DNA of 24,944 bases from assembly GCA_035759925.1 (NCBI GenBank), contig DASTTY010000074.1, forward strand, positions 1 through 24,944, read 5' to 3'. Origin of the DNA: RHKX01 sp035759925. GTDB taxonomy: Bacteria > Actinomycetota > Thermoleophilia > Solirubrobacterales > 70-9. How positions within the stretch are numbered: position 1 is the stretch's first letter; each line of letters opens with the position of its first letter. The position numbers and the translations under genes are program-made. Below are positions 1 through 7,134 of this stretch, in pieces. The notes beneath the pieces are model-generated. The model was not told the origin of the DNA. It ran no database searches and saw only the letters and a list, made by a program, of their open reading frames with translations.

Positions 1-448
1 CGTCCCGTCGATGGTCGAGCGCGGCTCGGGGCACGTCGTCCTGATCTCGTCGCTGTCCGGAAAGGTGCCGGCGGCGTTCAGCTCGATCTACAGCGCCACG
101 AAGTTCGGGCTACGCGGCTTCGGCCTGAGCCTGAACGACGAACTGCACGAGACGCCGGTCGGTGTCTCGATCGTCGCGCCCGGCTTCATTCGCGATGCGG
201 GCATGTTCGCCGAAGCCGGCGTCACCCTGCCGAAGGGCACCGGCACGCGCACGCCGGATGACGTGAGCGCCGCCGTTGTCCGCGCGATCGAGAAGGGTCG
301 CCAGGAGATCGACGTGGCGCCGCTCTCGTTCCGCCTCGGGGCGCGCGCCTCGGGCGTGGCGCCGTCGCTCGTCACCGGCCTGCAGCGCCGCCTCGGGAGC
401 CACCGGGTCGGCTCCGAGATGGGCGAGGGTCAGCGCAGCAAGCGCTAG
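1..448 (+). CDS. Short-chain dehydrogenase/reductase, C-terminal part (5' end outside window)
   Basis: The reading frame is open from base 2, so the gene starts upstream of the window and only about 148 C-terminal residues are present. The visible part is a classical SDR: a strand ending in ISS (catalytic serine) followed by the YSATK motif (catalytic Tyr and Lys, YxxxK) and the conserved VAPGF segment after it. The N-terminal nucleotide-binding TGxxxGxG motif is missing because it lies outside. Such enzymes use NAD(P)H to oxidise or reduce alcohols and ketones; the substrate cannot be told. The tail is basic and low in complexity (ends SKR). The gene converges on the CocE-type hydrolase with only three bases between the two stop codons. 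SDR family assignment is firm, function is not. Confidence 0.85.
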   Translation, partial: VPSMVERGSGHVVLISSLSGKVPAAFSSIYSATKFGLRGFGLSLNDELHETPVGVSIVAPGFIRDAGMFAEAGVTLPKGTGTRTPDDVSAAVVRAIEKGRQEIDVAPLSFRLGARASGVAPSLVTGLQRRLGSHRVGSEMGEGQRSKR

Positions 449-457
449 TCGCTAGCG
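443..457. repeat. Short palindrome containing both stop codons of two convergent genes
   Basis: CGCTAG (443-448) and CTAGCG (452-457) are perfect inverted arms around a 3-base centre. Each arm carries the TAG stop of one of the two convergent genes, both of which end in Arg-stop. The stem is too short to be a convincing terminator and there is no T-run, so a role in termination is only a possibility. Confidence 0.4.
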
Positions 458-2740
458 GTTCGTGTAGGGCACGTAGTCGCGGCACGGCTCGCCGCGCAGG
501 CCCGGGCACGGCGGCAGGCCGGTCGGGACGTCGATCCCGCCGACGACCGGGAGGGTCAGCTTCGAGGGCTTCCGCTTCGACGATGAGATCGCGACCTCGG
601 CAGCCCCCTTCGGCTTCGTCTTCGCGAAGGCCCAGATCGGCTGGTCGCCGTTCGGCGCCGAGACGGTGACGCGGATCCGTGAGCCCTTCCGGTAGGCGTG
701 GCCCTGGTAGTAGAGCGGGATCGTGACCGGCACGAACCGGTCCGGCGGGAGCGGCGTGACGTCACGCTCGCGGAGGCTGAGCACGGGCGCCAGCGGCGTG
801 CTCTTCTCGCGGTCGAGCTTGCGCTCGTCCCCGCGTAGCCAGCCGCTCTGGACGAACGTTTCCTTGCCGTCCGGGCGCACCTCGGTCACGGTCGCTTGCA
901 GGTCGACGCTCGGCTTCGAGGAGCGGACCTGGAGCCTGACGTAGCCGGCGCCGAGGACGGTCGTGTCAGCGGCGAGCGGGGCGGTCAGGTAGGAGACGGC
1001 CGTTCCCTTGGGCCGCTGCTGCCACTGATAATCCGGGAGCGCCTGCCAGAGCCCGCCCGCGGCCGTGTCGCCGCTGAAGTTGGTCGGCGCGGTCGCCCGC
1101 GGATCCCAGTCGAAGCCGCTCGCCTCGCGGCGGCTCGGGCGCCCGTTCGCGAGCCGGCCGTCGCGGGCGAGGAACCAGGACCGGCCCGTGGTTCCGGGCA
1201 CCGGGAAGCTCGGGAACGACTTCTCGAAGCCGGGGAACGGCTGGCCGGGGCTGCGGCCGGCGCCGTTGTCGAACAGGACCCGGACCGGCTTGGTCGCTTC
1301 GAACGCCTGCAGCGCCCCCCGGTAGGTCGGCTGGAGCTGGATCGGGTCCGGCGGCAGCGTCACCCCGGAGATGCCCATCGCTTCCTGGTAGATGAGCGGG
1401 GCGGCGGCCTGGATCAGCGCGGCGTTGGTGATCGGCGCCTGCTTGGCGACGTAGAGCTTCAGGAAGTCGTACCAGCGGTTGAACGTCTCCGGATCGAGCG
1501 AGTCGACGTGGGTGCCGTTGGTGAACGTGAACCACTTGCGGTCGGTGCCGGTGAAGTTCGCGGCCAGGGTCGGACAGTGCCCGCCGGTCTGCTCGTCGGT
1601 CCACTGGCAGGCCATGAAGGTCGGCACCTCGATCCGGTCGACGAAGGTGACGGGGGAGAGCGGGTCGGCGACCTTCGGCTTGTAGTGGTCGTTCTCGCGG
1701 ACCTTGCGGAGCAGGTTCACGGCCTCGGGATGGAGGTCCTGGTTGGCCTTGCAGGTCGCGTCGCCGTTCTGGATCCGCTGGTAGGCCCAGGGCTGGCCGC
1801 CGTCGGGGGACGCCGGCAGCGCGTCGTGGATCCGCTCCTTCGCCCACTCGAGCGCGAAACCCGTGTTGAGGATCCCGCCCGGATAGAGCGTCGTCTGCGT
1901 GTTGTCGATCACCGACAGCGGCGAGATCGCAGCGAGGCTCGGCGGGTTCGTCGCGGCCGTGAAGAGCTGGCTGATCCCGCCGTAGGAGATTCCCATCATC
2001 CCGACCTTGCCGCCGGCGACCCAGGGCTGGCGGGCGATCGTCTCGATCACGTCGTAGCCGTCGAGCGACTGGAGCGGCTCGAAGAAGTCGAAGGCGCCGC
2101 CCGAGCAGCCGGTGCCGCGCATGTTCACGTCGACGACCGTGAAGCCCATCAGGTTGGCGAGGATCGAGATCCCGCTCTGCGGGCCCTCCGGATCGGCGTA
2201 GCCGTAGCCGGCGTACTCGATCAGGGTCGGGGTCGGGCCACCCGAGGGCAGGTTGGGAAGGTCGACGCCCGGCAGCACCGTGGTCACGTCGGACGGCGGA
2301 TGGACGTAGATCGCAAGCTTGGTGCCGTCCCGGGTCCGCAGGTAGCCGTAGCCGCTCGCGGGGATGTCCTGGTCGTAGACGCTCCTGCTCGGCGGCGCCG
2401 GCCGCGTCGAGAGCACCCGCACAGGGGCAGACTTCGCGCCGCCCGCCTTCAGCCGGTAGCCGTTGCCGGGCTTCACCTCGCGGTAGACGACGCCGCCGAG
2501 CTCCCCGGCCCGTTGGCGATCGACGACATCGCCGCCGCCGTCGAGCAACGCGGTCCGCGCGCCCGGCTTCAGCCCGGTCGCATAGACCTGCTCGGCGCTG
2601 CCGTGCGCGACCGGAGCCGCGGCCTCGGCGTCGGTCGCCGCCAGGGCCAGCAGGGCGAGTGAAGCGCAGGCAGCGACCAGCGCTCGCGAGATCGATCGCG
2701 CACCCCACCCATGCTCTGGGACCCTGCCTCCCGTCAGCAC
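452..2740 (-). CDS. Secreted CocE/NonD hydrolase, X-Pro dipeptidyl-peptidase (S15) type
   Basis: A 762-residue serine hydrolase. The N-terminus has a hydrophobic export signal (about residues 19-34, then AATDAEAAA as likely cleavage region). The catalytic domain (about 125-440) has the nucleophile elbow GISYGG with Ser252, a probable acid Asp382 (QWTDEQ) and a probable His411 (NGTHVD). The C-terminal 300 residues fit the jelly-roll non-catalytic domain of the S15/CocE family. Family members cleave X-Pro dipeptides, acyl esters or antibiotics; which applies here cannot be read from sequence. The start is GTG at 2740; no better in-frame start precedes the signal peptide, and the Shine-Dalgarno sequence is poor. 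It lies 59 bases downstream of the amino-acid ABC transporter on the same strand, so cotranscription and a joint role in peptide scavenging are possible. The long ORFs on the opposite strand here are shadows. Confidence 0.85.
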   Translation of the reverse strand: MLTGGRVPEHGWGARSISRALVAACASLALLALAATDAEAAAPVAHGSAEQVYATGLKPGARTALLDGGGDVVDRQRAGELGGVVYREVKPGNGYRLKAGGAKSAPVRVLSTRPAPPSRSVYDQDIPASGYGYLRTRDGTKLAIYVHPPSDVTTVLPGVDLPNLPSGGPTPTLIEYAGYGYADPEGPQSGISILANLMGFTVVDVNMRGTGCSGGAFDFFEPLQSLDGYDVIETIARQPWVAGGKVGMMGISYGGISQLFTAATNPPSLAAISPLSVIDNTQTTLYPGGILNTGFALEWAKERIHDALPASPDGGQPWAYQRIQNGDATCKANQDLHPEAVNLLRKVRENDHYKPKVADPLSPVTFVDRIEVPTFMACQWTDEQTGGHCPTLAANFTGTDRKWFTFTNGTHVDSLDPETFNRWYDFLKLYVAKQAPITNAALIQAAAPLIYQEAMGISGVTLPPDPIQLQPTYRGALQAFEATKPVRVLFDNGAGRSPGQPFPGFEKSFPSFPVPGTTGRSWFLARDGRLANGRPSRREASGFDWDPRATAPTNFSGDTAAGGLWQALPDYQWQQRPKGTAVSYLTAPLAADTTVLGAGYVRLQVRSSKPSVDLQATVTEVRPDGKETFVQSGWLRGDERKLDREKSTPLAPVLSLRERDVTPLPPDRFVPVTIPLYYQGHAYRKGSRIRVTVSAPNGDQPIWAFAKTKPKGAAEVAISSSKRKPSKLTLPVVGGIDVPTGLPPCPGLRGEPCRDYVPYTNR

Positions 2741-2799
2741 GCCGGGACTTCTATCACGTCCCTCACCCGGTTGTCCATTCCGGGCCCGCCCCGCGCCGG

Positions 2800-3552
2800 T
2801 CAGGCGCGGCCGGCCTCGAGGAGACGGCGCAGGAACTTCTGGGTGTTCGGATCGCGCGGGCGCTCGAGGACCTGCTCGGGCGGTCCGACCTCGGCGAGCC
2901 GGCCCTCGTGGAGGAAGCCGACGCGGTCGGCGACCTCGCGGGCGAAGCCCATCTCGTGGGTCGCGATCAGCATCGTCACCCCCTCCTCCTTGAGGTCGCG
3001 GACGGCTCGCAGGACCTCGCCGACGAGCTCGGGGTCGAGCGCGCTTGTGATCTCGTCGAGCAGCATCGCCCGCGGCCGGGTCGCGAAGGCCCGGGCGATC
3101 GCGACCCGCTGCTGCTGACCGCCGGACAGGTTCGACGGGCTTTCGTTCTCACGGCCCTCGAGCCCGAAGCGGGCGAGCATCGCCAGCGCCCGCTCGCGTG
3201 CCTCCTCCTTGTCGAGCCCGTGCGCCCTGCTGATCCCGAGCGTCACGTTGTCGATCACGTTCAGGTGCGGGAACAGGTTGTAGGCCTGAAAGACGAAGCC
3301 GAGCTTCCGCCGGACCGCCACCGGGTCGGCCGAGGGGTCGGTGACCACCTCACCATCGAGGTAGACGTCGCCGTCGTCGATCTCGATCAGCAGATCGACG
3401 CAGCGGAGCAGGGTCGACTTCCCCGAACCGGAGGCGCCGATCACCGCGACCGCCTCGTGCTCGGCGATCTCGAGGTCGATGCCCTTCAGCACCTCGCGAT
3501 CGCCGAACGCCTTGGTGACGCCTTCGATCGTGATCACCGGGGCGCCGCTCAC
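2800..3552 (-). CDS. Polar amino-acid ABC transporter ATP-binding protein (GlnQ type)
   Basis: This 250-residue protein has every ABC ATPase motif: Walker A GASGSGKST (39-47), Q-loop Gln89, signature LSGGQ (142-146), Walker B with Asp166-Glu167 (LLDEITSALDP) and switch His199 (ATHEM). Length and the QAYNLFPHLNV segment match the polar amino-acid uptake (PAAT) subfamily. It would sit on the inner membrane face and power import by the adjacent permease. Its ATG overlaps the permease stop by four bases (ATGA), a sign of translational coupling. The order binding protein, permease, ATPase is standard for this family. The family is certain; the exact amino acid transported is unknown. Confidence 0.95.
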   Translation of the reverse strand: MSGAPVITIEGVTKAFGDREVLKGIDLEIAEHEAVAVIGASGSGKSTLLRCVDLLIEIDDGDVYLDGEVVTDPSADPVAVRRKLGFVFQAYNLFPHLNVIDNVTLGISRAHGLDKEEARERALAMLARFGLEGRENESPSNLSGGQQQRVAIARAFATRPRAMLLDEITSALDPELVGEVLRAVRDLKEEGVTMLIATHEMGFAREVADRVGFLHEGRLAEVGPPEQVLERPRDPNTQKFLRRLLEAGRA

Positions 3553-4409
3553 CGGACCCGCCCCCGGTCCCAGCGATCGAGCATCCGTGCCAGCGGGATC
3601 GTCACCGCCATGTAGAGGACCGCGGCGCAGAGCAGCGGCGTGTAATTGAAGTCGCTCGAGGCCTGGATCTGGGCGACCTGGAAGGCCTCGCCGGTGACGC
3701 CGATGATCGAGATCAGCGCGACGTCCTTCTGCAGCGAGATGAAGTCGTTGAGCAGCGGCGGCCCGACGTTGCGGACGGCCTGCGGGATGACGACGTGGCG
3801 CATCGCCTGCCGCTCGGTCAGTCCGATCGCAAGCGCAGCGTCGCGCTGTCCGGGATGGACCGAGCGCAGCCCTGCCCGGTAGACCTCGGACACGTAGGCG
3901 CCGTAGGAGAGGGTCAGCGCGATCGCGCCGAGCACGACCGGCTCGGTCGGCAGCCAGGAGAGCGTCGAGCTGCCCTCGGCGGTCGAGTTGGCCAGCGCCG
4001 GGACCCCGAAGCCGACCAGATAGACGAGCAGGATCGTCGGGATGCCGCGAAAGATGTCCGCGTAGAGGACCGCGAGGAGACGCAGCGGGAACATCGCGGG
4101 CGAGATCGAGGTCCTCACCAGGGCGACGATCAGCCCGAGCGCGAGCACCGCGACCTCGACGATCAGAAAGACGCGGATGTCGAGCCAGAACGCCTTGGCG
4201 ACGTCGGGGAAGGACTCCTTGAAGACGGTCGCGTCGAAGAAGGTCTCGCGGACCGCGGGCCAGCCGCTGCTGGTCAGGATCAGGGCTGCGAGGCCACCGA
4301 TGACGACGATCGTCGACAGCGCCGCGATCGCGACCCCGCGACGATCGCGGCGGCGCCGGGCCGCCGCTCGCTCGGCGCGGCGGTCGGCCTTGGCCGCGTT
4401 CGCCTCCAC
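3549..4409 (-). CDS. Polar amino-acid ABC transporter permease
   Basis: The protein is 286 residues with a strongly basic cytosolic N-terminal extension (about residues 9-24, mostly Arg and Ala), then about five to six membrane segments (roughly 26-46, 81-100, 111-137, 157-173, 229-240, 258-272). The cytoplasmic coupling loop that docks the ATPase is clear at about 187-215 (QRDAALAIGLT...IPQAVRN), where the usual EAA Glu is Asp190. SEVYRAGLRSV just before it is typical of HisM/GlnP-type permeases. Start is GTG at 4409, with a weak GAGG-like ribosome site; the gene begins 23 bases after the binding-protein stop. Only one permease is encoded, so it probably forms a homodimer. The basic N-terminal tail is longer than usual for the family. 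Confidence 0.92.
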   Translation of the reverse strand: MEANAAKADRRAERAAARRRRDRRGVAIAALSTIVVIGGLAALILTSSGWPAVRETFFDATVFKESFPDVAKAFWLDIRVFLIVEVAVLALGLIVALVRTSISPAMFPLRLLAVLYADIFRGIPTILLVYLVGFGVPALANSTAEGSSTLSWLPTEPVVLGAIALTLSYGAYVSEVYRAGLRSVHPGQRDAALAIGLTERQAMRHVVIPQAVRNVGPPLLNDFISLQKDVALISIIGVTGEAFQVAQIQASSDFNYTPLLCAAVLYMAVTIPLARMLDRWDRGRVR

Positions 4410-4432
4410 TGCCTCAGGTCTTCACGGGACGT

Positions 4433-5314
4433 CTACTGGAGCTCCTTGACCCCGCCGGCGCTGTTGATCCACTGCTGCTGGATCTTGTCGAGCTCGCCCG
4501 AGCTCTTCAGCTCGTCGACGGCGGCGGAGACGCAGCCGGTCAGGGAGGAGTCCTTCGCCAGCAGCGCTCCCCACTCGTCGCCGCCCGGGGCGGGGAACTC
4601 GCCGACGATCGTCCCGTCCGGCACCTGGACGGCGGTCAGATAGAGCGCCGTCGGGGTGTCGACCACGACCGCGTCGACCTGGCGCTGCTTGAGCGCGCTG
4701 ACGACGTCGTTGGAGTTCTGGAAGACGCGCGGGTCGTTGTCGGGCTGGATGACCTCGTTGACGGCGTCGAGGCTGGTCGTGCCGATCTGCACCCCGAACG
4801 TCGCGCCCTTCAGGTCCTCCAGCGAAGTCGCGTCGGCGTAGTCGGAGTCCTTCAGCGCGACCACCGCCTGATCGGCCGTGTAGTAAGGCGACGAGAAATC
4901 GACCTGCTGGGCCCGCTTCGGCGTGATCGAGATCTGGTTGATGTCGAAGTCGAAATCCTTCGGGCCGGGCGCGTAGGAGGAGTTGAACGGGACGACTGTC
5001 CACTCGACCTGATCCTGGCTGAACCCGAGCTGGTCGGCGATCGCGTAGGCGGTGGCGCTCTCGAAGCCCTTGCCGTTGGTCGGGTCGTTGTCCTCGAAGT
5101 ACGGCGGGTAGGCCGGCTTGTCGGTGCCGATCGTCAGCGTCCCCGACTTCACCGTGTCGAGCGTGTCCGGGGTGCAGTCGGCCAGCGAGGTCGCCGACGT
5201 CGAGTCGGCAGCCGTCGAATCCGACGAGTCGGAGCTGCCGCAGGCGGCGATCGCGAAGGCTGCGACGATCGCGCAGGCGAGCAGCAGGAGCTTGAGCATT
5301 CGGGACTTGGACAC
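4433..5314 (-). CDS. Amino-acid ABC transporter substrate-binding lipoprotein (SBP family 3)
   Basis: Taken from GTG at 5314, the product is 293 residues. This start is preferred over upstream in-frame ATGs because it has a good GGAGG five to nine bases upstream and directly precedes a lipoprotein signal: a basic start, hydrophobic core and IAAC lipobox with Cys25 as the lipidated residue. A Ser/Asp/Thr-rich tether follows (about 26-45). The mature domain has the family-3 solute-binding layout: GTLTIGTDKPAYPPYFE at the start, DFDINQISITPKRA, and GVQIGTTSLD. It would be anchored outside the membrane and deliver a polar amino acid to the permease. It is the first gene of the importer operon. 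Ligand identity is not predictable by eye. Confidence 0.92.
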   Translation of the reverse strand: MSKSRMLKLLLLACAIVAAFAIAACGSSDSSDSTAADSTSATSLADCTPDTLDTVKSGTLTIGTDKPAYPPYFEDNDPTNGKGFESATAYAIADQLGFSQDQVEWTVVPFNSSYAPGPKDFDFDINQISITPKRAQQVDFSSPYYTADQAVVALKDSDYADATSLEDLKGATFGVQIGTTSLDAVNEVIQPDNDPRVFQNSNDVVSALKQRQVDAVVVDTPTALYLTAVQVPDGTIVGEFPAPGGDEWGALLAKDSSLTGCVSAAVDELKSSGELDKIQQQWINSAGGVKELQ

Positions 5315-5361
5315 GAAGACCTCCGGCAGGGAACGTCCGATCTGGAGAACGCGACGCGGGA

Positions 5362-5367
5362 ATCCTA
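5362..5367 (-). promoter_or_regulatory. Possible -10 box of the ABC importer operon
   Basis: On the minus strand TAGGAT lies about 47 bases before the GTG start of the binding protein. It fits the TANNNT pattern of actinobacterial -10 elements, but no good -35 hexamer lies 16-18 bases upstream. Confidence 0.25.
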
Positions 5368-5460
5368 CGCGGATGCAGCGCAATCGGCGGCGCCGCCGCG
5401 CCGCGGCAGCGGGTGAGCAGCGCACACTTCCGTAGGCGCCGGCCCTGCGAGACTGGCGGC

Positions 5461-6267
5461 GTGGCAGCGGTCCCGGAGAGGAGCCTCGCCGGGGACACCG
5501 CGGTGGCCCGGCTCGCCCCGGGTCGCTGGACGGGGTCGATCGTGCCCGAGTGGTTCGGTCCGCCGGGGCCCAACGGCGGCTTCATCGCGGCGCTGATGCT
5601 GCGCGCGATCCGCGCCGAGGTCGGCGACGAAGAGCGCCTGCCGCGTTCGATGACGGTCCATTACCTGCGGCCGCCGGCGCCCGGCACGGCCGAGATCGAG
5701 GTGACCGTCGAGCGTTCCGGCGGCTCGGCCACGACCTGCTCGGCGCGGCTGCTCGAGGACGGCCGGACGGTGACGCTGGCCCTCTGCGTGCTGACCGCCG
5801 ACTACGAGCCGGCGCAGAGCTGGGACCCGGAGCCGCCCGAGGCGCCGGCGGCGGACGCGATCGAGATGCTCGGCGGCGGCCCGGGCGCGCCGCCGCTCTT
5901 CGAGCAGCTCGAGACGCGGCCGGTCTGGGGCGCGGCCCCGTTCAGCGGCGGCGACGAGCCGGTCGCAGGTGGCTGGCTGCGATCCCGCGGTGACAGCGCG
6001 ATGACGCCGGAGCTGATCGCCCTTTACACCGACGCCTGGTGGCCGGCGCCGTTCAGCGTGATGACCGGGTTCGCCCCGGCCCCGACCCTGGAGCTGACGA
6101 TCCACTGGCGGGCCAAGCCGGAGCCGGGTGACACCCTCGTCCTGGCCCGCTTCCGCGCCGAGGCCTCGATCGACGGCCTCTTCGACGAGCAGGGCGAGGT
6201 TTGGGACCGGCGCGGCCGGCTGCTCGCGCAGTCGCGGCAGCTGGCGCTGCTGCGGGCTCCGAAGTGA
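5461..6267 (+). CDS. Acyl-CoA thioesterase family protein, double hotdog
   Basis: From the GTG at 5461 the product is 268 residues. The N-terminal half has the hotdog helix GPNGGFIAALMLRAI (about 36-50) and a strand SMTVHYLRPP; the C-terminal half holds a second hotdog with LELTIHWR and the conserved ending LFDEQGEVWDRRGRLLAQSRQ. This TesB-like double-hotdog layout belongs to acyl-CoA thioesterases, which release free fatty acid and CoA. An upstream ATG in frame (5413) would add a low-complexity Arg-rich stretch that does not resemble the family, so it was not used. The gene is divergent from the ABC importer (146 bases between starts) and lies upstream of a cluster of acyl-CoA enzymes, although hairpins and another gene separate them. 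Confidence 0.82.
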   Translation: MAAVPERSLAGDTAVARLAPGRWTGSIVPEWFGPPGPNGGFIAALMLRAIRAEVGDEERLPRSMTVHYLRPPAPGTAEIEVTVERSGGSATTCSARLLEDGRTVTLALCVLTADYEPAQSWDPEPPEAPAADAIEMLGGGPGAPPLFEQLETRPVWGAAPFSGGDEPVAGGWLRSRGDSAMTPELIALYTDAWWPAPFSVMTGFAPAPTLELTIHWRAKPEPGDTLVLARFRAEASIDGLFDEQGEVWDRRGRLLAQSRQLALLRAPK

Positions 6268-6271
6268 CGGC

Positions 6272-6295
6272 CGAGGCCCCATGGGCGCCTCGTTT
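6272..6295 (+). terminator. Probable terminator of the thioesterase gene
   Basis: Five bases after the stop codon, CGAGGC (6272-6277) pairs with GCCTCG (6287-6292), with partial pairing inside, followed by TTT. The T-run is short, so this is a weak intrinsic terminator candidate. A second short GC hairpin (CCCGCG/CGCGGG, 6299-6312) follows at once. Confidence 0.45.
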
Positions 6296-6326
6296 GGGCC
6301 CGCGACCGCGGGGGTAGGCGAGCCGC

Positions 6327-7064
6327 ATGGAGACATCCCAGTCCCCTGGTCGTCCGGCTGTCGTCAGTGAGACCGAGTGGGATGCGGCCCGGGAGGCCCT
6401 GCTCGAGCGCGAGCGGGACGTCGCCGACGCGATGCACGAGCTTGCTGCCGCGCGGAAGCGCATGCCGATGGTGCGGGTGGACCGCGACTACGAGTTCGAG
6501 GGCCCTGACGGGCGGCGATCCCTGCTCGAGCTGTTCGAAGGGCGCAGCCAGCTGATCCTCTACAGGTTCTTCTTCGAGGAGGGTGTCGGCGGCTGGCCCG
6601 ACGCCGGATGCGTCGGGTGCTCGTCCTTCGCCGATGGCATCCCCCGGCTCGGCCTGCTTCATTCCCGCGACATCACCTTCGCCATGGCATCGCCGGCACC
6701 TCAGGCGAACCTCCAGCGCTATGCCCATCGCATGGGCTGGACCGGCGTGCCCTGGTACACGATCCGCACCGAGCGGTTCTCGGCCGACTTCGGGGTCGAC
6801 GAGTGGTTTGGTCTCAACGTCTTCCTGCGTGACGGCGAAGACGTGTTCCGCACGTACTTCCTCCAGCACGGGGCGATGGTCCAGTTCATCGGCAGCATCT
6901 GGAGCCTGTGGTCGCTCACGCCCTACGGCGGCCAGTCCGACGACGAAGATCTGCCGGAGGGCTGGCCCCGGGCGCCGCAGGCGTTCTGGTTCCGCCGCCA
7001 CGACGAGTTCGACGAGCCGGCGCCGTCCGCCCGCCTAGGCGTCAAACCGGAGGACCGGCCGTGA
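6327..7064 (+). CDS. DUF899 family thioredoxin-like protein
   Basis: This is a 245-residue protein of the DUF899 family, which has a thioredoxin-like fold and no settled biochemical role. Supporting segments are LFEGRSQLILYRFFF, the GCVGCSSFAD segment with Cys95 and Cys98 in a CxxC arrangement, and WYTIRTERFSADFGVDEWFGLNVFLRDG. The CxxC suggests redox activity, but this is inference. ATG at 6327 is preceded by TAGGCG seven bases before it and no good Shine-Dalgarno. Hairpins isolate it from the thioesterase upstream, and it ends 70 bases before the acyl-CoA operon, whose own promoter-like sequence lies in that gap. It looks like a single-gene unit. Confidence 0.85.
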   Translation: METSQSPGRPAVVSETEWDAAREALLERERDVADAMHELAAARKRMPMVRVDRDYEFEGPDGRRSLLELFEGRSQLILYRFFFEEGVGGWPDAGCVGCSSFADGIPRLGLLHSRDITFAMASPAPQANLQRYAHRMGWTGVPWYTIRTERFSADFGVDEWFGLNVFLRDGEDVFRTYFLQHGAMVQFIGSIWSLWSLTPYGGQSDDEDLPEGWPRAPQAFWFRRHDEFDEPAPSARLGVKPEDRP

Positions 7065-7121
7065 CGGCGCGCCACGGCCCCTTCCGTAGCCGCCATTGGA
7101 CTATGTGCCACCGATCGATGT

Positions 7122-7127
7122 TATCCT
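7122..7127 (+). promoter_or_regulatory. Possible -10 box for a leaderless start of the acyl-CoA operon
   Basis: TATCCT lies seven bases before the ATG at 7135, which would put the transcription start at or next to the ATG. TTGGAC at 7096-7101 is a possible -35 but the 20-base spacer is too long to be ideal. No Shine-Dalgarno sequence is visible before the ATG, in line with a leaderless message. Confidence 0.35.
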
Positions 7128-7134
7128 CAAGCCG

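Noticed and set aside
896..2662. Long plus-strand open frame (588 codons) and other long frames opposite the CocE gene
   Set aside because: Products are Arg/Ala/Gly/Asp-rich with no family motifs; they are shadows of a well-supported gene in high-GC DNA.
5315..5425. Upstream ATG (5425) as start of the binding lipoprotein
   Set aside because: The extra residues are Arg-rich, lie before the Shine-Dalgarno sequence and would bury the lipoprotein signal.
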